From the NCBI GenBank assembly GCA_011037195.1, contig JAAEAF010002547.1, forward strand, positions 1-64,000: a DNA stretch of 64,000 nt, written 5' to 3'. Position 1 is the first letter of the stretch. Each line of letters begins with the position of its first letter. Under the pieces are notes generated by a model, which searched no databases, was not told the origin of the DNA, and saw only the letters and a program-made list of their open reading frames with translations. Made by a program: the position numbers and the translations under genes. This stretch comes from Triatoma infestans. Taxonomy: Eukaryota > Arthropoda > Insecta > Hemiptera > Reduviidae. Shown piece by piece: positions 32,910 to 43,629 of the stretch.

Positions 32910-34376
32910 TTTTTTTGTTGTACTAAGTTATAATGTGAACTTGATTACCACGATCGGTAAATGTTTTGTAATTATGTTACAGAAGAGAGAAGCAAAAGAT
33001 AGTCGAGAATTTTTTTCACCTGCCAATTCTTCATCCAAAACAATGAAATAAGAAATTATATGTAACGTAAAATTAGATAAAGTATATAATGGGAACAATA
33101 ATGTATATTAACAATTACTTCAAACACAGTAATTGTAAAGTACTTCAAACATATTTTTCTCTTTTAGAATGTCTATTAAAATTTATTCTTTATACACTTG
33201 TATCAGATTAAATATACTTTTAAGAGTTTTATTTAAATATTCAGATTTACTCTTATTATTAAAATAAAATTAAAAATAAAATAAAAAAACTTACTAGAAG
33301 TATTATTTTGGGATATCTCGAAAGAACAAAAAGTGTTTACCACATACATACAAGATGTGGGATGAGAAATAAGGGCCAAGGAATATGAGAATAAAGAAAC
33401 TGGCAAAGATAAAAAGGATTCTCTTAAGAATCCCTGGTATAATTTATTACAAGAGTTTAGGAGGAGAGGTAATAGTAGAGAAGTGGTGGTGGTTGGTGGT
33501 AGCGGTGAGTGTGGTAAAGCGGGCGGGCGCGCGCGCGCGCGCGGAAGGAGATCTTAATAAAGGAAACTGAAGGAGACGGCGTCCTACTAACTCTTAAGAA
33601 CAGGAGGGCCCCCATAGTAGTAGATCGTTTTATGTTCTTAGTTACTCTCTGCCGCCTCCATACGCAACTTGAACAGTAGCCTGTTTGCCGCTCCCGTTCG
33701 TTCCTCTTCTTACCTTTCTACTAACGGTTGGGCATATTCTTTCCGTTGAATATTTCCCCTTCCTTTTCCATGGTTTAGATACGCCCATCCAAGCGTTTGT
33801 TCTAAAACCTGCATCAGTCCTGAAAATGATGCTATTGTTCCCTTTACTTTTCTTACCTGGCTCTACCTTTGGTCGCTTTCTAAACATTTTTTTTTGCTTT
33901 TTCTTTTATTTTTTTAATTCTTGATAAAGTATTCATTATATTATTATTTTATTTAATCTTTTTTAGAATTATCCAGTAAAGCCAGTATTATTATTTCAAA
34001 AATCAAAATAAATCTAAATATTCCCATTGTGAGAAAGATGAAAACATTATATGTTTTTTTTTAAGTGTCTTTTATTATTTATATTATTTATATATATTAA
34101 AATCCATCCTTTTATCTGGAGTATACATAATTGATTATTATTATTTTTTTTGTTTCCATTTTTCCAGATAAGTTTAATCTTCTTCATTTTTTATCTTCTT
34201 TCTTACCCTTATATCAAACTAAGGTTACATTTAAGGAGTTTTCTGTTCCAACAAAATTTAGTCATTTTTGTTTTATGCCTCCTTCAAAATTGAAGGCCTG
34301 AAACAGAGTAATTCATGAGCAAATAAACTTTATCTTCATTGCAGTTCTAGTCAATATACTTTTCATTTTCTTTTAT
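32910..34376. other. Intergenic with a GC-rich patch
   Basis: AT-rich except about 33480-33680, which contains GGTGGTGGTTGG and a (GC)n run at 33525-33542. The patch has no clear ORF. The 81-codon frame on the minus strand lacks recognisable motifs. Confidence 0.5.
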
Positions 34377-35357
34377 TACTTTCTCTTACTCCTAGTATCG
34401 TGTCAAATTTTCGATATCGAGTTTTCACCGGAAATATCCGTTTTGAGGTCCCCTGAGTCCAAAAAAGTGGTTTTTAGCAAATGGTCTGTGTGTGTGTATG
34501 TATGTATGTATGTGAACAGCATAGCTCAAAAACGAAAAATCCGTAGAAAGTTCAAACTTGATATTCCGTTTAGGTATCACCATGGGATCTGACAGTACGT
34601 TATCTGTCAAATTCCACAACCGGAAGTACCACTTTACTAGTTGTTTTTTTTTACTTTTTTGCAATTTTCCTCAAAAATAGCTCCAACGATTTTCTTGAAA
34701 CTTATTATATAAACTACACATACAAAGAGCTACAACTATAATTTAAAATATTTCTCTGGGAAAATTCATTTAAGGGCACTTTTGGAGGAGAAGTGGGGTT
34801 AGGTTTTCATCTAAAGTGCTATTTCAGTTTATTGGATACTTCGCTCATCTAAATAATGTTAATTAGAATTAAATATATTGTTGAAATTCCAAGTTTGAAA
34901 TAAATCGCATAACCGGAAGTGCGTTTACTTTATACCACTTTACTAAATGTTTTTTTTTTTCACTTTTTCGCGATTTCATCAAAAATGGTTGCGATGATTT
35001 TCTTGAAACTTATTATATAAACTACGCAAACAAAGATCTACAACTTTTACATGAAACATTTCTCTAGGAACATTCATTTAAGGGCACTTTTAGTGAAGGG
35101 TGGGTTTGGTTTTCTTTAAAATGCTATCATAGTTGATTATACAATTCTATCATCCAAACATAATTAGTTAGAAATAAATGGGTTGCCAAAATTCTGAGTT
35201 TCAAGAAAATTAGTAAATCGGAAGTGCGCTTTTACTGAACAATTTTTTTCAGTTTTCGACGAATTTCATTAAATTTGGTACACTAACTATAACATTTGTT
35301 AATTATAATTTTGAGAACTGGAGTAAGAGAAAGTTGTGTGAGCGTTTTACACCAGAT
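34377..35357 (+). mobile_element. HINE-like element, near-complete copy O
   Basis: It begins TACTTTCTCTTACTCCTAGT but has lost the second hairpin arm, passing directly to ATCGTGTCAAATTTTCG. A (GTAT)n tract lies at 34487-34512. The monomer starts are ACCGGAAGTACCAC (34619) and ACCGGAAGTGCG (34911), with a third, CGGAAGTGCGC, at 35219. It ends GGAGTAAGAGAAAGTTGTGT, GAGCG, TTTTACACCAGA. It is a good reference copy for the family interior. Confidence 0.75.
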
Positions 35358-35359
35358 TT

Positions 35360-36690
35360 TTTTTTAAAAAGATTACGCGTCAAGAAGTTTTCGAGGTGTA
35401 TATGGCCGGCCGAAGGAGTTGGCATATCTTGACAATTTTGACCTTACCAACAATACAGTTATAATAGTGGAGATTTCTAAATATCCTTGTCCCTACCACC
35501 TTGAATCACAGGTATCACATTAAGTGACAAGAATGCCGAGGATGATATGTATTGCATAGGTAAGACGATGGAGTACTGGATATGTAAGTATAATAGAATG
35601 TCTATGATTTTATCCAGCATTACAGTCTCAACTCATATATTCAATAATAGAATATATTGATGAAATTGATGTTCTTCGGTTAATGTTTGGGAGGAGCTCC
35701 ATCCTGATTCATAGTTTTTACGCTAGTACCCATATGCACATACTATTATGCTCCAACGTTACAACGTGTTACAACGTTATTTTACTTAATAAAATCGGGT
35801 CCACTTTGTTTAAACAACTGTTACAGACTCATGTAATGAAAACACGTATTTTAGGTTGAGCGAACTGACCATCAACACGCTTCTAATGTTAGCATGGCAG
35901 GCACGAAAACTTTACTCAAATAATTTTATCTCTGCAGCAATAAATAAATAAATAAATAAAATAAATTTGTTTTTGCATACATTTAAAAGATTTATAAACT
36001 GAAGGGTGTCCTTATCCTTCATCTTAATTGCATTATGAGAATAATACATATATTTATAAGTATAAACACAGAAAATATGTTGTTATTTGATTATTTGCTA
36101 ACCAGGAATCGTTAGTGTCTGTGGAATATTGCAGTGAATATAAAATGCAATAAATACACGAAAGAGTTTAAAAGAGGACATGCATACTCTAGTATTGCAT
36201 ACTAAAACAATACGCAGCTAATGAGATACTAAATTCCTACTGATAAAATATTCTTTATGATTCTTTCAAAATCTAATATGTCAGCGCAGTGTTATTGGAG
36301 GAGCTAGCTCAATTCTTTTCATTATCTATGATATTGAATGTACAGCTTTATTGAATTAAGGCTCTGCTTATGAAGTAAAAGAATACTATTCTCTGAACAT
36401 GAGGAATAATTTTGCCGTTAGCAGAAGATGATACAGGTTCACTAGGAACTTGCGATGTCTTTGGACTATGAATGAACTTGTTTTGCGCAATAAAAAAGAA
36501 ATTATTTACAATTCATTTTTTTTTTTTAAATAAAAATAATTTACAATTATGAAATAATAAATAAATTAAGGATTGGGCATTTTCTATGACAACTCAGTTC
36601 CTGTACCCAACCTTCTCTTAACCTTATCCGCTCTTCAAATCCAATCCTGTTGTAGCACACAATCAATCCATTTCATTCTATTTGAGATTT
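35360..36690. other. Intergenic, no recognisable gene
   Basis: AT-rich, with (AAAT)n near 35940. Nothing that I can assign. Confidence 0.5.
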
Positions 36691-36703
36691 AGATCCATAA
36701 GAG

Positions 36704-37329
36704 GATTTATTGGTGGATGGGGAGAAATGCAGGAGGACTAAGAATTTTAAGTACTTGGGTTCGGTTTTGGAATAGGAGGGAGGTTGTGAAGAGGAAGTGC
36801 GGGTTAGAATTGGTTAGGCTCAAAAGGCGTTTAGGATGCTCCACCCAGTAATATTGAATCAATCTCTGTCAAAAAATAATAAAAAACGAATCTTCTACTC
36901 AATAATAGAAGGAATTCTCGCATATGGATCAGAAACCTGGGTTACTACAATATGCGCAAAGATAAGTACTGTAGAAATGGATTATTGAAGAAGGTGTTTG
37001 AAAAAAACGAGAAGAGATAGATTAAGTAATGAGGATATAAGGAAGGAAATGGAGTCAAGGAGACTATGGAGGAGAGATTAGTAAAAAGGAAACTGAAATG
37101 GTATGGACACTTCAGAAGGATGCCCCCAGTAAGATGGCCAGAGATGGTGAGAAAGTGGAATCCAGAGAGAAATAGAAGGCGAGGAAGACCAGCCCAAGAT
37201 GGGAAGAAGCAGATGGCTGGTAGAGGATTGCGAGAAGGGGACTGGTAGGAGAGAGATCTTTGGCGGGACAATTTGACCTGACGGCAACCCAGTAGAAGGG
37301 AAAAGCCGGGAAAGAAAAGTAAGTATGTA
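36704..37329 (+). pseudogene. 5'-truncated RTE-like LINE with target-site duplication
   Basis: The 13 bp AGATCCATAAGAG flanks it at 36691-36703 and 37330-37342. Frames read FKYLGSVLE, then AQKAFRMLHPVILNQSLSKN, SIIEGILAYGSETWVTT and RLVKRKLKWYGHFRRMPP. GRPAQDG follows. These match the C-terminal connection region of RTE-like ORF2. Stops and frameshifts break the frame. The 3' end is AAGTAAGTATGT, a short GTAA-type tail. Length is about 626 bp. Confidence 0.8.
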
Positions 37330-37504
37330 AGATCCATAAGAGCAGAAAATAAATGAAAAAATTATAACTAATAATTAGCCAAGGAAATTAAGGTTAAGAT
37401 TAAAAAGTTCAAATCTCAATGCACTCATATTTCAAAACTCTAAATAATCATTGCAGGCGAGCTGTGTTTCCAAGAAGCAAGTGTAGATTAGATAGATTCT
37501 ATGA

Positions 37505-37690
37505 GGAGATATTGCATTGCGACCTGAAAGATCTATTCTGTCCTACGCGGACAACACTGTCCATCACCGGGCAGTGAAACGTAGAGACTTCTAGCAAGAA
37601 AAAAATCTATGGGCATCACTGCTGGACTCAAACTCGGAACCTTCACGTAGAGCCCAGCACGCTACCACTGAGCTAATCCATTCTCTTTAT
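37505..37690 (-). repeat. SINE-B copy 3
   Basis: The reverse complement begins GAATGGATTAGCTCAGTGGT, then AGCGTGCTGGGCTC, a near-canonical tRNA head. The B-box region GTTTGAGTCCAGCAG follows, then a body with TTTTTTTCTTGCTAGAAGTC, AGACGTTTCACTGCC-like sequence and AGATCTTTCAGGTCGCAATG. Confidence 0.7.
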
Positions 37691-37837
37691 GCCAACGTAA
37701 AACTCAATAATAATTTAAAATTTCGATTAATTGAATTGAAAAAATGTTATAATATACTTCAATTTTTTTTTTTTTTTTATTCTAATTATTATTATCGTCA
37801 GAGGGAAGAAATAGCGACTAGTTCTATGTTAACCAAT

Positions 37838-38060
37838 GCTTCCTGGGTCCATATATCTCACAACGCATTGCTGGCCCCAGAACAGTGTTTTCTCTTTACA
37901 GATTACCAGACGACACAGTCCATTAACGGATGAAAAAGAGATGTAGAGGCTCCTACGACGAGAAAATCTAAGAGCAGCGCTGGTTGTCTCGATTTCAGAG
38001 ATTCTCAAGTATCAAATCCGCTCATGCCGCCGTTCATCAAGTTCAGATGCTTACTCCATT
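37838..38060 (-). repeat. SINE-B copy 4, degraded
   Basis: In reverse complement it has CGGCATGAGCGGATTTGATA, a weakened head, then TAGATTTTCTCGTCGTAGG, AGCCTCTACATCTC and a body ending near GCCAGCAATGCGTTGTGAG. It aligns in order with copy 3 but is diverged. Confidence 0.5.
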
Positions 38061-38069
38061 ACTATCTGC

Positions 38070-39290
38070 TTTAAAAAAAATAAAGGAATGTTGAAGTTCA
38101 AGATACTATGAAAATAATAATGATAAATAAAAACTATGGTATTTTTCTTGTTTACAAATTACGTATACTAAAATTCTGTTTCTAAATCGGTCTTTATTTT
38201 ATTTTTTTATTTTTTTTATATCTAGATTGTTAGTTTTTTATGAAGAAGATCAGGTAACTTTATTCTTTTCCTAAATTTCTTTTACCCTCTAATATAAGAT
38301 AAAAATATTGCTTTTATCCGTTTAATGAATGTGGTATAAGATTAGGAATATTTAGTTTGTAACCTAGATTATCTAGCTAATCGAATTATAGGGAGAAGTT
38401 ATTTCCTTTGCGATAATAACAAATTACAGATTATGGAGGCAGTGGTTAGAGAGTCTGGTCTTTTAATCAATTTTAACTAAAAAAAATGGATAGTAAGAGA
38501 AAAAAAAAGAGGGACAGTTATCTTATAATGGAACTACCCCATCCTGTTTTGTAACAGGCTGATCCTCTTCCAACAAGAGTGTAGTTGTTTAAAGGGGTTG
38601 TAGAAATTATAGACCTATGCTTTGTTAGTGATAACTGTTATCACACTGATCCCCCCCTCCAATTCTCATTCCTCGTGTTATGCCAGAATCTCTTGTCCTC
38701 ACTGTCCCCCCAGTTATATATTCTCTGTCACACTTCTTTCCACCAAAACCATTTTTATGATTTATTGTCCCAAAAGGTTTGCTTCCTATTGTCTCTTGAC
38801 ACGAAATAAAACAACCCTTCTTCCAAACTTTACTAACACTCCTTCCTGTTTAATATCGCTAGACTAATAGGTATTGAAGAAAGGCGGACTTATGCGCTCT
38901 GTTTTGTTTATGAGATAGGGTGGGATTGCTTCACTACTCTCTGTTGGGGGATGACTTACAAAAGGTGCATAAAGAAGTGAGTAGTCAGTGAGACGTAGCA
39001 GTGTCGGTGGCATACAAGCCTGCTACTAGCTCTGTTCTGAATATTATGCAGGTAATAATGGAAGAGCAACTGAGCATTTCAAGGAAAGATTTAGATAGAG
39101 AGAATATGTCGTCTTTCTAAACAGACCTGTCATCATCTTATACGTTATAAAGTTTTGTCTTAAAAGTAGTCATCAAATATTTAATTACAACTGATAATTA
39201 GCCTGGTATTCTAAAACGGAAAAATGATTCGTCAAGGAGCTAATGATTCGTCAAGCGATTCTATAATCCCAGCTCCACGGAAAGCATTAG
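38070..39290. other. Intergenic, no recognisable gene
   Basis: AT-rich. Two overlapping frames at 38585-38867 (74 and 81 codons) show no known motif. I see no splice or domain support. Confidence 0.45.
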
Positions 39291-39292
39291 AA

Positions 39293-39480
39293 AAAAAAAA
39301 CATTGCCTTATTGGCTTTCAAGGTGTAACAACCCTGAAGAGGCTCATTGCAACATGGTCGAAACGTCAGGTTCTAGCAAACCACTGTACGACGCTATTTG
39401 TTGTGGTGGTGGTTGGTTCCGCAGAGCTGGAAAGCATCAGAAAAGGCATTTTCCGTGATGAAAATATCACGGAAAATGTT
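39293..39480 (+). repeat. Duplicated GGAAAGCAT segment and perfect hairpin
   Basis: CGGAAAGCATTAGAAAA (39279 region) and GGAAAGCATCAGAAAA (39429-39444) bracket a segment with GAGGCTCATTGCAACATGG and TCGAAACGTCAGG. The end, CATTTTCCGTGAT-GAAAAT-ATCACGGAAAATG (39448-39479), is a perfect 13 bp stem. The xGAAACGTC phrase is common in terminal regions of some retroelements, but no coding part is present. Confidence 0.5.
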
Positions 39481-39639
39481 TCTGACACTGTACGCGATCT
39501 CAATTGCGGAAACTTAAGTGTTTTTTCATGAAAATGACCTAGGAAACCTAAAGATAAAAGTTTTTTTAATACATTAAATCAAGTTTCCTATATTTTTAGA
39601 AAATCCCATCACGCCTATTGTATTGTAATAGAATCCGAA

Positions 39640-39880
39640 GAGAGGGATTCACAGCAGAGAGAGAGAGAGAGAGAGACAGGATCACTCTCTAGTTTAGGCC
39701 AGACTAGAGCGGGAGAAACTGTTTAAATACAGCTATGCCAGCCATTGGTGGGGAGTCTACCGACAATCTTACAGCAGAATTCATTCAGCAGTCACAACGC
39801 GTCACCAACCATTCTCATTACCTCTCACTAACATTTTATGTATTTTAGTGTAAAGTCCAAGCAGTTTGTGCTATTTTTCG
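39640..39880 (+). repeat. LTR-like promoter segment, family P, + orientation
   Basis: A (GA)n run (39654-39676) is followed by TTTAGGCCAGACTAGAGCGG, GAGAAACTG and TTTAAATAC (39722-39730), then the downstream AGTGTAAAGTCC (39849-39860). This is the inverse of the arrangement at 32267-32585 and 52850-53095. Confidence 0.35.
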
Positions 39881-40611
39881 ATTATACAGTGATCACCCAT
39901 ACTTCTAGTATATTTATCATTCCAACCTTCTGAAACCCATTCATTATATGTGTCAATCAAATCATCTTGTCATCTATCTTCCTGCCAGGATCTTTTCCAA
40001 AAAAAAAAAATTCAGTATTAGGCAAAATAAAAATAAAAACATAAAATTAAATAAAAGAATCATTCCCGCTTCTTTTTTTTCTTTTTTTGACAATTGGATG
40101 TATAAAGGAGCCATAGATAGAAAACCAATTTGTTTCTATCCCATCCCGGTGGTTCACTTCATTCCTCAGGGGAAAACAATAATTCATTTTATATAACCAG
40201 CCCTCAGTATACACCATCTCTAAGCTTTTTCCTAATTCCAACTCTCAGCTTTATACAATTTTTAATTACACGAAACGTTCAATACTTATATATAAAAGTT
40301 ATACATATATAAAGATTTAATATATTATCTTGTTTTAATATAAAATTTATTTCTTAATATCTATTTACTATATTCAGACTTGATTAAATTTTTAATTAAA
40401 AATAAAATAGAACTTTATTACTAACAACTTCTATTTATTGGATATAAATAAATGTGTGTTGCATTGTAAACAGTAGCTGCTGTAGTCTGGTTATAATTGG
40501 TCACGATTTATTGCATAAATAATAGTAAATGCTTTTATAACTACAATACAATATTTTGTTATTAATATACCAAAAAAAAAAAAAATTAATTGGGAATGAG
40601 TTCATCTTAGA

Positions 40612-40735
40612 TTTTCTCTTGCTAAGAGCCTATACAGCTTACTGTACGTGATGGACTGTACTGTCTGGAACAAGAAAACCTGCTTGGAGGAGATACAGTA
40701 GATCTTTCAGATCGCAGTTCTATTCGCTAATCTAG
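40612..40735 (+). repeat. SINE-B body fragment (copy 5)
   Basis: AGATTTTCTCTTGCTAAGAG, CCTATACAGCTTACTGT and GTAGATCTTTCAGATCGCAG match the body of SINE-B copies 3 and 6. The tRNA head is missing. Confidence 0.6.
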
Positions 40736-40939
40736 TATGATAAATTGGAGGCATAAAAAAAGGTCTTAATGAACATGGTAAGAATATTTCAGTTTAATGC
40801 AGTAAAATTTCACAGTGTATATATAATAATTTTGGTAGAACGATCTGGACTTATTTGTATTCATTTATATCTCCCAAGAAGCCATACAAACATATTTATT
40901 GCCAAACAATTAGAAAATCTTCGCAAAATCTTTTATTTA

Positions 40940-41807
40940 CTTACTTACTCACTTGGTGACCCTTGGCCTTCCGAGTAACTTCTCTCCATTTCTCTCTGTC
41001 CTGCGCCTTATTCTTCCAATTGCGGACACCTAGCTTCTTCGCATCCTTCTCTACCTCATCTCGCCATCTGCTTCTCGGTCTTTCCTTTTTCCTCTTGCCA
41101 CTGAAATTGTCTACCAGCATTCTTTTCTGTAGCCTATCACCTCCCATTCTGGCTACATGGCCTGCCCACCTAAGCCTACTTGCTTTTATACAATTTACAA
41201 CATTTTCGTTTTTTAAAAACCCCTCAATCTCCGCATTGCTTCTTATTTTGAGACCTTGCACTTTTTTTGCGCCGTAAATTCTTCTGATAACTTTTCTTTC
41301 AAATACCTTCAACTTATGACAATCGTCTTTTGACAAGGTCCAAGTTTTAGCGCCATAAGTAACTACTGGTCTTATTAGAGACTTATATATCTTTAATTTG
41401 GTTGTTTTAGATAACAACTGGGATTTGAGGAGTTTAAAATTAGCAAAGTAGGCTCTATTTCCAGCCATAATCCTGTTCTTATCGCATTTCTATTATTTAG
41501 AGAAGAACCTAGATATACGAAGCTCGGCACAGTTTCGAAGGTGAAGTCTAGGATCTGCATGCTGTTTACGGATCTTCTTTTTCTGATGCTGACATTTTTA
41601 GGTATTTTGTCTTTGTTTCATTAAAAATAAGACCAACCCTAGAGCCATCTCTGACAATGATTTCAAATGCTTCTTTCAGCGCTGCATCACTTCTGGCGAC
41701 AAGAACCAAATCATCCGCATAGGCGCAAAGTTGCCAAGTTTTATTGATGATTGTTCCATTTTTGGTTGCATCTTTAACCACATCATGTAATGCAACATTG
41801 AACAAAG
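40940..41807 (-). pseudogene. 5'-truncated LINE reverse transcriptase with 19 bp target-site duplication
   Basis: The 19 bp TCGCAAAATCTTTTATTTA is repeated exactly at 40921-40939 and 41808-41826. The minus-strand frame from 41805 reads ALHDVVKDATKNGTIINKTW, then QLCAYADDLVLVARSD; AYADD is the catalytic motif. After two frameshifts (near 41565 and 41470) there is SFVYLGSSLNNRNA, then SLIRPVVTYGAKTWTLSKDD, and RLRWAGHVARM to the stop at 40941. The 3' tail is (AGTA)n. The truncation is at the start of the YADD domain. The last 175-codon frame is the longest open frame in the window. Confidence 0.85.
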
Positions 41808-41829
41808 TCGCAAAATCTTTTATTTATAC

Positions 41830-42330
41830 AACATTATTAATCCATACCTGTTAATTAAGTGTAAGATTATAGTTGGGCTAAATCTGTACATCAGCTAACT
41901 TTAATCCCACATCTAACAGATAGCGAATAATAATTTTGAATATCTAAACTATGTTGTTGATTTTCCGGCAATGTATGTTTTATAGAGCTCCTGATGATGG
42001 CCGGTATAGTGGCTGGAAAGCTTGAGATTTAAATAAAACATTAAAAATGATTGATTTCACTTTTGTTAAAATTGATTTACATACATCACACTTTTATGCG
42101 ACAGACTATGATGGTGGAGTTTTTTTGCTAATGTTGTTTGTTGAATGAATCATTTTTTGATTCAGGCATGTTTGGATCAATTCTCCCCAATTCTTGAAGT
42201 AGTAGGCAGTATTTATTTATATTTTCAATTCTTTTTAAGTTATGTGTAAGTTTTTTCAAGTTAATCTTTTGTCGACAGTAAAGATGTGTAAAAATGACGA
42301 TAATAATTGGAGGGTTAGGACTTAAATAGT
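41830..42330. other. Intergenic, possible terminal repeat motif
   Basis: It contains GAGCTCCTGATGATGGCCGG followed by TATAGTGGCTGGAAAGC at 41987-42023, a phrase of the type found in terminal parts of Penelope-like and similar elements. Nothing else is recognised. Confidence 0.35.
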
Positions 42331-42336
42331 AGTAAA

Positions 42337-42651
42337 TTGGGTAGAGAAAGAACTTTTATATCCAATTTGGTCACAATATTAAAGTGTTATTTTAATGGAT
42401 CTAAGAGCAAAAAGATCGACAATGTCTCTAGATCGATTCCAAAATGTTTCAAACAGAGAGAGCTCATTGAACGATTCAGAAAGGTGAAAAGAACGATTTC
42501 TGGAAAATATCATAATATTATACCAATCTGCTTATCTCAAAAAACTGTTTTCAATAAATCAAGAAGACACAATAAATATATACAGAAATTAACGAGTGAG
42601 GCAATCTATTTAAAAGGATTATTTAAACAACGAATCAATAATGGAGTTTAA
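42337..42651 (+). pseudogene. Uncharacterised 104-codon frame, probable LINE debris
   Basis: Lysine/arginine-rich frame with SKSKKIDNVSRSIPK, FRKVKRTISGKYHN and NKSRRHNKYIQKL. No motif I can name. It lies directly upstream of SINE-B copy 6 and the LINE tail at 43055, so it may be an upstream part of that LINE split by the SINE. That is inference only. Confidence 0.3.
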
Positions 42652-42830
42652 GTCAGACCCCATATATCAGGGGAATTAAGTATATGTTTTATACATCTGA
42701 GTCTTGTAAACATGCCTTCCATAGGGACAAATCCTATTAACAAATTGCTTAGTGCATAGAATAGTATTTTTGGATTGTTATTTTTAATATTCAAGTATTT
42801 GTTCTAATAATAATAATAATAATAATTTCT

Positions 42831-43025
42831 AAGGGAAGGGAATAGCTAAGTGGTTAGCGTACTGGACTCCCACGAGGAGGATCCGGGTTCGAGTCCAACT
42901 GTGCTGCTCTTAGATTTTTTCTTCCTAGGAGCCTCAACAGTGATGGAGAGTGTTCTAAGTAAGGAGAGAGCACTGTCCGGAGGCCGGTACTGAGAAGCGC
43001 CTTAAATTAAAAAAAATAAATAAAA
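42831..43025 (+). repeat. SINE-B copy 6, near full-length
   Basis: The head AATAGCTAAGTGGTTAGCGT, ACTGGACTCCC and B box CCGGGTTCGAGTCC are well preserved. The body TTAGATTTTTTCTTCCTAGG, AGCACTGTCCGGAGGCCGG and CTGAGAAGCGCCTTAAATT is followed by A-rich TAAAAAAA/TAAATAAA. Its head is the best tRNA-like match in the window. Confidence 0.8.
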
Positions 43026-43054
43026 AATCTAAAATTCGTTTCTTCTTCTACTTC

Positions 43055-43622
43055 ATGAATGCATTCTGCTTTAACAAAGATTTAATCAAATATAGTCTTA
43101 TCAATTGGTTTAAGGATTGGATTGACTGGGCAAATCGTTTAGGTTGTGAATTTAGTGAAGTTTTTGTATCAAATGAACAACTTAAAAAAGAAATGAATGG
43201 TATAAAGGATGGTTTAATGATTTATAACCAAGAGAGTTATAGACAGCGGGCTATGAGTGGTGTTTTCCATAATATAGATAAACAAACAACTGTCCTTGGA
43301 TGTGGACTATATGGGTCTGGGTCTGGAAAGGTCGCACGTTAGTGATTTGATTAAAGTAAGAGGGGAACTCCTCAATTTAAATTTTAAACCTTTCATTTCT
43401 GGAAGGAATTACAAATGCTCAATGAATGAGGATGTGTTCCACTTCCTCCTAGGACGTTGTAGAATTCTTAAAATCATAAGACTGAAGTTTTTTGGAGCCT
43501 TTCGCTCGTCAGGATCTGTAATGGTACAATATTTGAATGGTGCAGAATGGTTGGCGTTGGTTGGTTTTTTAAAACATGCTCTAGCGTATCGTTCATTTTT
43601 GGTTATTAATTTTAATTATTGA
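43055..43622 (+). pseudogene. LINE ORF2 C-terminal region
   Basis: Two overlapping frames joined by a frameshift near 43300: LINWFKDWIDWANRLGCEF ... LKKEMNGIKDGLMIYNQESY, then ELLNLNFKPFISGRNYKCSM, NEDVFHFLLGRCRILKIIRL, KFFGAF, QYLNGAEWLALVGFLKHALA and YRSFLVI. The HFLxxCxILKxIRxxFFG ... YLNG ... LxxALxYRxFLI layout is that of certain insect LINE ORF2 C-termini. Confidence 0.6.
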
Positions 43623-43629
43623 ATTAAAA

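Noticed and set aside
36945..37337. 130-codon minus-strand frame
   Set aside because: It is antisense to a clear LINE reverse-transcriptase tail with target-site duplications on the plus strand.
40963..41277. 104-codon plus-strand frame
   Set aside because: Antisense shadow of the LINE at 40940-41807.
42875..42905. Genuine tRNA gene at the head of SINE-B (also 18551, 37660, 56540, 28650)
   Set aside because: A and B boxes are present, but the acceptor stem does not close and each is fused to the same SINE body, so these are SINE heads rather than tRNA genes.
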